In this document: in pieces, positions 16,844 to 25,111 of the stretch
Layout: every line of letters begins with the position of its first letter
How positions within the stretch are numbered: position 1 is the first letter of the stretch
From: Siphonobacter sp047605205
GTDB lineage: Bacteria; Bacteroidota; Bacteroidia; Cytophagales; Spirosomataceae
NCBI GenBank assembly: GCA_047605205.1
Contig: JASGGE010000003.1
Location: forward strand, 1 to 64,000
Reading direction: 5' to 3'
DNA: 64,000 nucleotides
Position numbers and translations under genes: made by a program
The notes under the pieces: generated by a model
Seen by the model: only the letters and a program-made list of their open reading frames with translations
Told to the model about the DNA's origin: nothing
Databases searched by the model: none

Positions 16844-17056
16844 TTAGATGCAATCAAATAGTATGACATCTGCCGAAAAATTATCCAGAATCAGACAGCC
16901 GGCAGGTTCTGTTACCAGGTATTTAAACGGATTTTCCATTTTACCTGGCAATATAAACCGGCACCGCCCTTTAAACAAATAAAGCCTTGTTTCAAATACG
17001 CCTAAGTAACCGATTGAATCAGCTCCGTAGGTATTCAACTCAGTAAGAGTTGCCAT
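16844..17056 (-). CDS. Small unknown protein upstream of the sugar aminotransferase
   Basis: A 70 aa frame starting MATLTELNTYGADSIGYLGV. Its C-terminal half (LYLFKGRCRFILPG, then NPFKYLVTEPAG and DNFSADVILFDCI) faintly recalls the second half of WxcM/FdtA-type cupin ketoisomerases, which also partner DegT aminotransferases. It is only half their usual length and lacks their GHAHK motif. It may be a divergent short cupin, a remnant, or unrelated. An in-frame stop lies just upstream, so the start is well bounded. It probably heads the operon. Confidence 0.45.
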   Translation of the reverse strand: MATLTELNTYGADSIGYLGVFETRLYLFKGRCRFILPGKMENPFKYLVTEPAGCLILDNFSADVILFDCI

Positions 17057-17411
17057 GAGTAAGCCTTATAAATGTTTAAAAGACCCCACAAGTATTTTGT
17101 CATTGAGCAAGGTACCTGCTGTTTTTCATAATGAATAATCCTTAACCCCGCAATGGGGTAACGAGTAATAGCTTAATAAGCTAAAGATTGACATGCAGCC
17201 TCTTAAGCGGAAATAAGTTTGAGCAATAAGTATTAAAAAATAACAATAATGGCTATAAATAAAATGAACCTACTTATTGCGAGCTAATACCACTTACGAA
17301 ACATTCTTAAGCTTATATAGTATTTTGAATTAACATATGGTAAATTGGCAAAATCTTTAGATAAAACGCATTTTGGTTAAGTAAAAAATACGACTTAAAG
17401 CCATATAACTC
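17057..17411. other. AT-rich intergenic region
   Basis: No gene seen. It contains short imperfect inverted repeats and presumably the divergent promoters for the sugar aminotransferase unit and the small membrane protein. Confidence 0.4.
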
Positions 17412-17528
17412 GTGAAAAGAAAATCAGGTAAGCTCCGATGGCTTAATATTGTTACTTGGGGTATTGTTTTGATAATCAGTATCTTATTTACCTGGGTGGT
17501 TATTCGAATAATCAGCCAGATTTTTTAA
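17412..17528 (+). CDS. Small single-pass membrane protein
   Basis: A 38-codon frame with a GTG start (MKRKSGKLRWLNIVTWGIVL start). A strongly basic N-terminus is followed by one hydrophobic helix, about residues 11-36. The hairpin terminator that begins 2 bases after its stop supports expression as its own unit. I recognise no family. Function unknown. Confidence 0.45.
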   Translation: MKRKSGKLRWLNIVTWGIVLIISILFTWVVIRIISQIF

Positions 17529-17529
17529 C

Positions 17530-17560
17530 GAAAACCTGTTGCTTAAGAAAACAGGTTTTC
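17530..17560. terminator. Intrinsic terminator
   Basis: GAAAACCTGT (17530-17539) pairs with ACAGGTTTTC (17551-17560), immediately after the small membrane protein stop. Confidence 0.65.
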
Positions 17561-17632
17561 ATTATGATTCAAGGATAGGACTGAAATTCTATTACCAGAC
17601 AGAAATAGTATGCGTTGTAAATTATTTTACTA

Positions 17633-18829
17633 CTATTCCGCTATTCTGCGTTTAGGCTTGAAATGCTCCCGAAGCTTTGTAAAAGGTACCTCAAAGTATT
17701 TATAGAGTAAGGTAGAAACCGATAAAACTATTAACCAGGTTAATAATACTTTTCCCCATCCGACGGCCTCTGAAGTCGTTGGAATCTTTTCTACAATTAG
17801 CACGATCACGGGCGTAAGATTGATCAAATACATGGAATAGGAAATCAAACTGATGTGAGTAATCACTTTGGGTAAGATTCCTTTACTTGTTTTCCAGCTA
17901 TCCAGATAGGGGAATAACAGGCTAGCACTTACGCTGACCAGAGGAAAATAAATGATACGCTTATAGAAGGTATAGTAAGGATAAATATCCCACTCAACGT
18001 AGTATTTTAACATAATCAGAGAGGCGGATACTGCCCCCACGGCTGTCCAGAAAAGGCCCAGGTATAAGCCAATTTTTTGGGTAGAGGGTTTTGTCCAGAA
18101 AACTGGAAAATAAAACTTTACGTAAGCAGCCAGCACGCCGTACATGATGCAATCAAGCCGACTGATAACCATTTCTTTAAAATGCAATTCACCTGCTGAT
18201 AAGGGTATCTGAAGGGAATAAAAGAGACGGTACCCATTGGTAAACAGAATAATAGAAAGAACCGCCGAAAGAAAGGCATATCGCCGGGGCCAGGATGCCG
18301 GAAAAATGATATGAAAAATCCAGAGAATGATGGGCAGGGTAAGGTAGGACCATTCCTCAATGGATAAACTCCAGCTTTCAGGAAAAAAACCTGGAACTGG
18401 CGAGGAGAAATTCTGCGTAAAAACAAAATATTTGGCTAAGGTCCAGGAATAGGGCACTTGCGGTCGGTTTCCCGTGGGGAGAGCCCGAATGATTTCGTAG
18501 ATGATTAAAGAACTCAGTACGAGGTAGTAAGCGGGAAGCGTTCGGAACCAGCGTCTGACCCAGAAATTGAAGATTTGCTTTCCAGTATAGTGGGGGGATG
18601 TTTCATAAATTTTGATGATAATTCCACCAATCAGAAAGCCACTTAAAACGAAAAATAGCTCTACTCCGCCCGGTACGAAAGGCCTCCAGAACCGTAATAC
18701 ATAATATTTTCCCAGCAATGCAGACGTATGAGCATCTACTACAATTAATATGGCAATAGCCCGCAGCAGATCCAAACCAAAAATACGTTTCTCGGCAAAG
18801 GCTTCCAGGCTGAATAATTTTCTTAACAT
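17633..18829 (-). CDS. Acyltransferase 3 (OafA/YrhL-type) membrane protein
   Basis: A polytopic acyltransferase of about 398 aa with around ten membrane helices, which transfers acetyl or other acyl groups to surface polysaccharides or glycolipids. The N-terminal GLDLLRAIAILIVVDAHTS contains the family's R-then-H arrangement in the first helix, and FVPGGVELFFVLSGFLIGG follows. Position 18862 offers only a TTG start; I prefer the ATG at 18829 (MLRKLFSLEAFAEKRIFGLD). It lies downstream of the sugar aminotransferase unit on the same strand but separated by other elements. The acceptor is unknown. Confidence 0.88.
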   Translation of the reverse strand: MLRKLFSLEAFAEKRIFGLDLLRAIAILIVVDAHTSALLGKYYVLRFWRPFVPGGVELFFVLSGFLIGGIIIKIYETSPHYTGKQIFNFWVRRWFRTLPAYYLVLSSLIIYEIIRALPTGNRPQVPYSWTLAKYFVFTQNFSSPVPGFFPESWSLSIEEWSYLTLPIILWIFHIIFPASWPRRYAFLSAVLSIILFTNGYRLFYSLQIPLSAGELHFKEMVISRLDCIMYGVLAAYVKFYFPVFWTKPSTQKIGLYLGLFWTAVGAVSASLIMLKYYVEWDIYPYYTFYKRIIYFPLVSVSASLLFPYLDSWKTSKGILPKVITHISLISYSMYLINLTPVIVLIVEKIPTTSEAVGWGKVLLTWLIVLSVSTLLYKYFEVPFTKLREHFKPKRRIAE

Positions 18830-19466
18830 GTTCAAATATACATCATCTTCTACAAGCCGCAATAAACCAAACGATTGGGCTGAAGCCCGGAGCCAGGGTT
18901 AGTAGGATGCCCTATCTTTTATGAAAACGGAGCCACGAACTCATTTACAAAAGGGGTCTTTATGGTTTTTATGGGGGAAAGAAATGCTGATTCCAACGTT
19001 GTTCAATAGGAGTACTCTTTTTCTGGAATAGTTACATTTCCGCTCGCTGCTACCAGCAACCAGAACGAGGGTTCTTGCCTTGTCTGATTGCAAGAATCCA
19101 GGTAATAATGAATTCCGACGCGTGAAGTGGGTTCGATTCAGAAATTTTTAGTAGAGTTATAGTGTGTTTATCTATTCAAACTATCGATTCGTATAGAGCA
19201 TACCGGTTCTTGGAATAAAAAATACAAAAATGCTGTAAATTAAAGTTTGAAAAAGTATTGTTGATACATATAAAACTATATATAGTTATATGCGAAATGG
19301 ATAGCAGTAAAAAGAATTAAATTTTTTAACCTTTACAACCTTAATCGCTTAACATGGGTCATTTTATGAAATATTATAGGTGCTTATTTAAGTAGTATCT
19401 GTAAAATAAAATCATAAAAGTCAATTGCAAAATACGTGATTTTAATATTTATAAACGTTATAAAAA
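18830..19466. other. Long intergenic region between divergent genes
   Basis: No gene seen on either strand. The right half is very AT-rich and leads into the lipoprotein at 19467. A small hairpin (TTCTTGC/GCAAGAA) lies near 19071-19095. Promoters are expected here but I cannot place them. Confidence 0.4.
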
Positions 19467-20510
19467 ATGCAATCTATTGAGGCCAAAAGAGAGAAAACCT
19501 TTCAAGTCGATAAAGTGGCTAATCGTTTTTTGATGATTATGCTGTTGTGTGTTCTTTGGATGGGATGCCGTAGGGAAGAAGAAATGGCGGGGGCTGAACG
19601 TTCTCTTACTTTGGATAGCCTTTCTTTTTTGGAAACCGATATGCCGAGGGGAGTATATTGCAACAAGCTACTCTTTACAAATGATTCAACTGGTTTTGTA
19701 GTAGGGAATAATGGATATTTGTCGAAAACAACCAATGGAGGAAAACATTGGGAGAGCCTTGATTCTCATACTTCTACAGCATCCTTACTGGATATTACGT
19801 TTATTAACGAAACTACTGGATTTATCATTGGATATGATTCAGAACGAGCAAGGGGAATTTTACTAGAAACCCAAGATGGCGGGCAAACCTGGACAGTCAA
19901 AAAAGAGGGATCTGATTTTGAACCTCAGAGTATTAATTTCCCATCTTCTTCAGTTGGCTATTTGCTGAATGGGGCTACTTCCATCTTAAAAACTCAGGAC
20001 GGTGGGAATTCCTGGCAGAGCATGTTGCTGCCAGAAAATACCTTGGCAACAGGTGTTTTTTTTAAAACGAATCAAGAGGGAATAGTAACTGCTTTAAATG
20101 GAACTTATTATGTAACCAATGATGGAGGAAATACTTGGAATAACAAACAAACTTCTATCACGGATCATTTATACCAAGTTTATTATGTAGGAAGCAAGAC
20201 CATTCTTCAGGCCGATAGTAGGCTAGTCGAAATCGTAAATGGAGATTCATATAAGATAAGGGAGATCCACTATGCCAGACCAATTTGTTTTCTTAATGAA
20301 AAACAAGCCATAGGAATTGGGTTGAATTATGAATCAACGGATGCTTATTCATTAGGTCATATAATGGTTACGAATGACGGATGGGCAAGCTATGTCAGAA
20401 GAACCTATTCGAATGCGATATCGTTTAAAGGGATTGCCCGGATGAATGAAGATAAAGTGATGATTATCGGATATGGAAGTAGTACAATTGTAGCAATACT
20501 GGCTTTGTAA
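19467..20510 (+). CDS. Ycf48/BNR-repeat-like lipoprotein
   Basis: A 347 aa protein with a lipoprotein-type signal (FLMIMLLCVLWMGC, lipid Cys near residue 34). A beta-propeller follows with repeated Asp-box-like motifs: TTNGGKHWES, TQDGGQTWTV, TQDGGNSWQS and TNDGGNTWNN, each starting a blade as in Ycf48/sialidase-like propellers. Bacteroidota carry many such exported propellers of unknown ligand. The start could also be at the internal ATG (residue 23), since the first residues are charged and precede the hydrophobic core. Monocistronic; nothing nearby suggests a partner. Confidence 0.75.
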   Translation: MQSIEAKREKTFQVDKVANRFLMIMLLCVLWMGCRREEEMAGAERSLTLDSLSFLETDMPRGVYCNKLLFTNDSTGFVVGNNGYLSKTTNGGKHWESLDSHTSTASLLDITFINETTGFIIGYDSERARGILLETQDGGQTWTVKKEGSDFEPQSINFPSSSVGYLLNGATSILKTQDGGNSWQSMLLPENTLATGVFFKTNQEGIVTALNGTYYVTNDGGNTWNNKQTSITDHLYQVYYVGSKTILQADSRLVEIVNGDSYKIREIHYARPICFLNEKQAIGIGLNYESTDAYSLGHIMVTNDGWASYVRRTYSNAISFKGIARMNEDKVMIIGYGSSTIVAILAL

Positions 20511-20799
20511 GTTTCACTATAACCCTTCATAAAATGACAAAACGTATAGTGTTATTTTGTTTTGCATAATTATTCATCATCCCAAATTAAGAATTATTGA
20601 AATAGTATGAATTTTTCTTGCGTAATGACAAATGAGGTATCCAAACTGTGGAAGAAAATAATTTCAGTGTGAATCCTGTACGTATGGTTGATAAATAGCA
20701 AGACCAAGCTTGAATGTTTTTCGAGATTACACCTACCAGGGCTTTATATAAATCTACTTTCATAGGTAGGTTTGAATAAGCTCAAAACCATGAGCATCT

Positions 20800-21501
20800 T
20801 TAGAACTGATAAAAAATGCCGATCGTCCCGTTAAAGCCATTTATTTTTTCATGATACATCGAAATTGTTCGACCTGAACTATTATTAAGATTGGTGTATG
20901 AAACGGAGAAATCTGGTTTTGTACTCGCATAATCACCTCTCAGAGCAAGACCCAAATGTGAGAAAATGGCATAACGTAGGCCTGCACCGAGTTGATAAGC
21001 AAAGCTCGTAGCGGTAGCCTTATTCTGGGTAAAGCTGGATTCGTCTTCCAAACCAACATTTAAAGCAGGCAAAGTCGTATTTGAAATGCCGACCAAAGCT
21101 CTCAGATCCAGTGTGAATTTATGACAGGTAAATGAATAATAAGGCCCCACTAATAACGAACGCAGTTGATAATGTTTACTGGATACCGTGGCTTCATCTA
21201 CGTCAAAATCTTCAAGGTATCCTTCCGCCAGCGACTGCGTATGAACCTTGTAATCAGCCTGCACAATAGTAGCTCCTATGCCGAAGTGTTTTCCAGGAAA
21301 CCAGGCTCCCTGAATCCCAAGATTAGCCCCCGTCCGTGCAAAACCAGAAGCTGGATTAGAGTAATCGTTTTTGGAAAAATTGCCGGAAACACCGGCTATT
21401 CCCCCGAACACTTCTACAAACGAGCGAGCTTTTTCCTGAGCCTGAGCTAAGGTCAGGTTTAATAAACTAGCCAGGAAAAAAAGATAGCAAAATTGTTTCA
21501 T
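20800..21501 (-). CDS. Outer-membrane beta-barrel protein
   Basis: A 233 aa protein with a Sec signal peptide ending LTLAQAQ, then alternating amphipathic strands and a terminal aromatic (FYQF), the hallmark of outer-membrane barrels of about 8-10 strands. The strand LGLALRGDYASTKPDFSVSY resembles OmpA/OmpW-like barrels. It is the third gene of a minus-strand unit after the TonB receptor and a small lipoprotein, with gaps of only 20-28 bases. A role in the same transport process is inferred. Confidence 0.78.
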   Translation of the reverse strand: MKQFCYLFFLASLLNLTLAQAQEKARSFVEVFGGIAGVSGNFSKNDYSNPASGFARTGANLGIQGAWFPGKHFGIGATIVQADYKVHTQSLAEGYLEDFDVDEATVSSKHYQLRSLLVGPYYSFTCHKFTLDLRALVGISNTTLPALNVGLEDESSFTQNKATATSFAYQLGAGLRYAIFSHLGLALRGDYASTKPDFSVSYTNLNNSSGRTISMYHEKINGFNGTIGIFYQF

Positions 21502-21521
21502 AAGAGGATCGTATCTAAAAC

Positions 21522-22079
21522 TTATTTAATGATTACGGTGAAGTCGGTATCCAGATCTGAAGAGCCAGGCGTAGCGGTACCATCCTTTACATTAGGCTGG
21601 TGACGAAGAACGACATTTAGCGTCCCGGTGCTGGCGGCTCCTGTCGTGACATCATAAGTTAGGCCAACCGGATAAGGACCAGGGGAAGGGTTTGTGTCTT
21701 CATCCGTGATGGTGACTCCCAGGTTTAGGTCACTACTGGGGGTGTACACAAACAGGTGGATATTTTCCCGTTCCTTAATTTCTGCGGTTACATCCGTTGC
21801 AGGATTTGTAGAATTATCTGTCAGGAGGATTACCCCTGAATACGAGGTATTTGCCTTCAGATTGAGCGTTGCGTCAGAGAAGTCAGGTGTTGAATTTAGA
21901 TCATCTACCGTTGCGGTTACGACATCACTTGTGTCGGCTTTGTTGGTAAGCTGCAGCGTTACCGTTGTCAGGGATTCATTATCAATCGTTGGGGCAACCG
22001 ATTGTTCTTCCTTATTACAAGCACCCAGTAAGGATAGCATCACTATACTAAAAACGATAGCAGTGTAGACTCGTTTCAT
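21522..22079 (-). CDS. Lipoprotein of the type 1 periplasmic-binding-fold-like family
   Basis: A 185 aa lipoprotein (MKRVYTAIVFSIVMLSLLGAC, lipid Cys 21) with an all-beta body: VTLQLTNKADTSDVVTATVDD, ANTSYSGVILLTDNS and TGTLNVVLRHQPN. This pattern is familiar from Bacteroidota lipoproteins annotated as type 1 periplasmic binding fold superfamily, which sit beside TonB receptors. Here it lies 28 bases downstream of such a receptor, and 20 bases before a beta-barrel gene. It is likely surface-exposed or a periplasmic partner of the receptor. Ligand unknown; the locus context suggests a metal. Confidence 0.65.
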   Translation of the reverse strand: MKRVYTAIVFSIVMLSLLGACNKEEQSVAPTIDNESLTTVTLQLTNKADTSDVVTATVDDLNSTPDFSDATLNLKANTSYSGVILLTDNSTNPATDVTAEIKERENIHLFVYTPSSDLNLGVTITDEDTNPSPGPYPVGLTYDVTTGAASTGTLNVVLRHQPNVKDGTATPGSSDLDTDFTVIIK

Positions 22080-22107
22080 GAGAAAAAAGGTATTAATTGA
22101 CTGATAA

Positions 22108-24453
22108 TTAAAAGGGAACTTTCAGTTTTAGCATCACATTACGGCCTGGCTCATCTGCGAAATAGCGAAAGCGGTTCAGGTAATCGCGGTATACCGTATT
22201 CATCAGATTGGTACCAGTTACGATAATTCCTACTGACTGTTTGGCAATAGCCAGGGTGGTTCCTAGTTCAGCTCCTAACAGAAAATATGCCGGTGGTGGC
22301 GGTGCAAAATCACCGGTGTAGATATACTGACCATTTTCTAATCTGCTACTAACGGCTGGAGCCCGGTTTTGATGAGCGACAAACAAAGTCGTCAGACGAA
22401 CATAAGGCTGGCGGAATTTTTTCCAGTTTCCTGCCAGATAGGAAATACTATTTTCGGTTCGCTGGGGCGTAATGGATACCAGATAATCATGATGGGTATG
22501 GTCATAAGCGAACAAAAGAGAGGTTTTCGAATTCAGACTTAGCTTCGAGCTCAGATCATAGGATAACGTCAGATCAACGCCCCGAAAGGTTGCCCGTACC
22601 TGATCATACGTGTAGGATGGAAACGTTCCACGTTGTTTAACGACAGGAAGGGAATCGGGCTTGAGATAGATGTAATTTGAAATCAGATTATTGTATAACC
22701 CGAGTTCTGCCGTCAGTCGTTTTTTAGTGTAAATGAACGACAGGTTAGCATTATACGCCTTTTCTGGAACCAGATTTTCATTACCATGTTCGTAAGCCAC
22801 TGCACTCTGGTGCAAGCCATCTGAATAGAGATCAGCAACGTTAGGAGCCCGCCAGGCTGTGCTGACATTAGCCAGTATACTCAGATGATTATGAAGCTGG
22901 TACGATGCTCCCAGTGAGGCATTACTGTTCGACCAGGTATGCGTTTTAAAATAGACGGTATTGGTTAGTTCGTCCAGAAAATAAGCTCTTAACCAGCGAT
23001 AATCGTACCGGATTCCTGCTTCCAACTGCAACTGCTTACGCCTGAATTGTTCGAGTACGAATGCCCCGCCCGCGTACGTACGGTAATTGGGAATGAGAAA
23101 AAGATATTCCCGAACATTTCCCTGCGTCAAGCCGGTAAACCCTGCCGAACTTGACCACTGCCCTGAGGGTTTGGTTTTTGCTTTCTCCCATATCAAATCA
23201 GCGGTATGAGTCACTAATTTTAAATAGAGTTCGGGAGTAAGTGCCCCACTAAAGGGAACGTAATCATATTCCTGACGCAGGTTTTGTTGCCTGGCTGCGG
23301 TTATCGTAAAAGTGCCCCACCGATCGGACCTTAGAAAGGCTTTAAGTTTAATTAGATCATGCTGCACATCCTGATACGGTCGTTCTAACTGATACGAAAA
23401 ACCGGGTTGTACCAAAGGCTCACTACGCTGCAAAGCCGCATATAAGTCGGCTAGACTACCAATCTGTGCTCCAGTGAAAAGACCAATTTTAGTAGCAAAA
23501 CGGCTATAGAATAATTCAATGCCGAGTTTCTTTCGATCATAATGAATATCGGTTGAGAAGTTTCGTTCCCGGTAACTGGTGTTCTCCAGATAATAATGCG
23601 GCGTTTTTACATAACCCGATTGCTTTAGCGTTCCCTGAACACGAGCACTCAAGCCGCTCAGAGCACCACTAAAGGCCCCCTCCATTCGTCCTGAAACAAT
23701 TCCCATTCGTCCATTCGAGCCTCCTGCTATATTAACTTCTCCACTCAGGCCCGGATCGGCGGGCATATCTTTTGGCTCTACCAGTATGACTCCCCCAATG
23801 GCATCCGATCCGTAGCGAATACTTGCTGCACCCTTAATCACCGTTAGCCGGGACGCCAGAAAAGCATCAATTTCAGGGGCGTGTTCACTGCCCCATTGTT
23901 GGCCCTCCTGTCGAATTCCATTATTCAGAATCAGTATCCGATTGCTGTGTAAGCCATGAATGACCGGTTTGGAAATGGTCGGCCCCGTTTGAATGGAGTA
24001 TAAGCCGGTTATTGCTTTTAACATTTCTCCCAGCGACTGCCCACGAACCTGATCAAGAGCTTGTCCGGCTAATTCCGATTGGACCTGTAGGAGCTGTTGG
24101 CCTTCAGAACGATGTTGTGTTATCCTGAGTTCCTGTAAATCAGTGGCCTTAGATACCAGCCGAAACTGAAGTATGCCAGATTGTGGTATACTGATTTGTC
24201 TTTCTTGTGGGATATATCCCAGGAATTGACAACGTAGCAAATAATTACCCGGGCAAAGTAAAGGTACCGTAAAATGGCCCAGCGAGTCCGTTATGGTTCC
24301 TCGGGATATTCCCTCCAGCCAGATACGTGCTCCAATAAGCGGCAACCCGTCCGTCCGTTCTACCACTCCACGAATTGAATCCCGGCAGGCAATTTGTGCA
24401 TGGGCTTTTGAATACCACATCATTATACCAATAAGTACCACCCAATTTTTCAT
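22108..24453 (-). CDS. TonB-dependent receptor, candidate metal (zinc) importer
   Basis: A 781 aa outer-membrane receptor. It has a signal peptide ending SKAHAQ, a carboxypeptidase-D-like regulatory domain (about 25-100), a plug (about 110-225) and a 22-strand barrel ending LKLKVPF. In the plug, KPVIHGLHSNRILILNNGIR and QWGSEHAPEID offer His and Glu residues at the position where ZnuD-type zinc receptors have an acidic/His loop; this comparison is from memory. The start codon lies about 30 bases from a Fur-family-type palindrome at 24481. It heads a unit with the lipoprotein and barrel genes. The substrate is inferred from context, not proven. Confidence 0.8.
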   Translation of the reverse strand: MKNWVVLIGIMMWYSKAHAQIACRDSIRGVVERTDGLPLIGARIWLEGISRGTITDSLGHFTVPLLCPGNYLLRCQFLGYIPQERQISIPQSGILQFRLVSKATDLQELRITQHRSEGQQLLQVQSELAGQALDQVRGQSLGEMLKAITGLYSIQTGPTISKPVIHGLHSNRILILNNGIRQEGQQWGSEHAPEIDAFLASRLTVIKGAASIRYGSDAIGGVILVEPKDMPADPGLSGEVNIAGGSNGRMGIVSGRMEGAFSGALSGLSARVQGTLKQSGYVKTPHYYLENTSYRERNFSTDIHYDRKKLGIELFYSRFATKIGLFTGAQIGSLADLYAALQRSEPLVQPGFSYQLERPYQDVQHDLIKLKAFLRSDRWGTFTITAARQQNLRQEYDYVPFSGALTPELYLKLVTHTADLIWEKAKTKPSGQWSSSAGFTGLTQGNVREYLFLIPNYRTYAGGAFVLEQFRRKQLQLEAGIRYDYRWLRAYFLDELTNTVYFKTHTWSNSNASLGASYQLHNHLSILANVSTAWRAPNVADLYSDGLHQSAVAYEHGNENLVPEKAYNANLSFIYTKKRLTAELGLYNNLISNYIYLKPDSLPVVKQRGTFPSYTYDQVRATFRGVDLTLSYDLSSKLSLNSKTSLLFAYDHTHHDYLVSITPQRTENSISYLAGNWKKFRQPYVRLTTLFVAHQNRAPAVSSRLENGQYIYTGDFAPPPPAYFLLGAELGTTLAIAKQSVGIIVTGTNLMNTVYRDYLNRFRYFADEPGRNVMLKLKVPF

Positions 24454-24468
24454 AAGAGTAGCACAATA

Positions 24469-24495
24469 TGCAACATTAATTGCAACAATGTTGCA
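24469..24495. promoter_or_regulatory. Fur/Zur-type 7-1-7 operator before the TonB receptor
   Basis: TGCAACA-A-TGTTGCA at 24481-24495 is a perfect 15-bp palindrome with 7-1-7 spacing, the architecture of Fur-superfamily boxes. A third half-site, TGCAACA, lies at 24469-24475. The block sits 16-42 bases upstream of the receptor start, where a repressor would act. Confidence 0.6.
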
Positions 24496-24602
24496 TATGT
24501 GTACATTAAAGTCTAATTAAATTTCTGCGAACAATTTGTTATTTGATATATAAGATACTGATTTTCAGAAAAGTATATTAAGCTAGAAAGCAATAAATAT
24601 AT

Positions 24603-24617
24603 TGCAATATTGTTGCA
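24603..24617. promoter_or_regulatory. Second 7-1-7 operator, before the CobW remnant
   Basis: TGCAATA-T-TGTTGCA differs from the first box by one base in the left arm. It lies about 55 bases upstream of the first recognisable CobW codons on the plus strand, so it would have controlled that gene while intact. Confidence 0.6.
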
Positions 24618-24670
24618 TTTACGGAACTGCTTAACTGTCAAAGTAAAAAACAGGCTAGTGCCTGGCCTCC

Positions 24671-25033
24671 TGAAAAAACTTCCAGTGATGCCCTGAGCAG
24701 CTTTCCAGCAGCCGGCAAAATGAGTCTATGCAGCATAAGCATGGACTTAAAGTAGCGGTAATTGTCAATGACATGAGCGAGGTAAACACAGCTGTTCAGA
24801 CGGGGGCCTGCTCAAAAGTGGTTTCCCGGACGGAAGAAAAAATTGGTAGAAATATGCTGTATGCCTGGAGAGGACTTCATGATTGAAGTGGAGCACACGA
24901 AGAGCGTTTTGATTATGGGTTGATTGAATTTACTGGGATGCGTGTGACTGAGATTTTCAGTTACGCCGACGGGAAGAGTTGGTTGGATACGGTAATAACG
25001 GTGGTCGTTTTAGGAGAGTTACCCCCAAATTAA
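24671..25033 (+). pseudogene. Degraded CobW-family GTPase (metallochaperone) N-terminal part
   Basis: Consecutive pieces of a CobW/COG0523 GTPase can be read in shifting frames. KKLPV is followed by a stop, then LSSFPAAGKMSL matches the P-loop region LSGFLGAGKTTLL with mutations. Next comes QHKHGLKVAVIVNDMSEVN, which matches the family's GLKVAVIVNDMSEVN almost exactly, then VVSRTEEK. After further frame changes come EERFDYGLIEFTG (compare RFDYLLIESTG), EIFSYAD and SWLDTVITVV. The frame ends at a TAA at 25031. Intact proteins are about 300-400 aa; the C-terminal two-thirds are gone and the GTP site is broken. CobW proteins of this type act in zinc or cobalt homeostasis and are commonly Zur-controlled. 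Confidence 0.8.
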
Positions 25034-25111
25034 AATAATTATCGCACTTTAAGAAGGTAAAAGGCGATAATACTGCTCTTCAAGAACGAAAATCTTTGTC
25101 GCTATAAACAA

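Noticed and set aside
19120..19145. GGTTCGATTC, like a tRNA T-arm
   Set aside because: No acceptor, D or anticodon stems could be formed around it.
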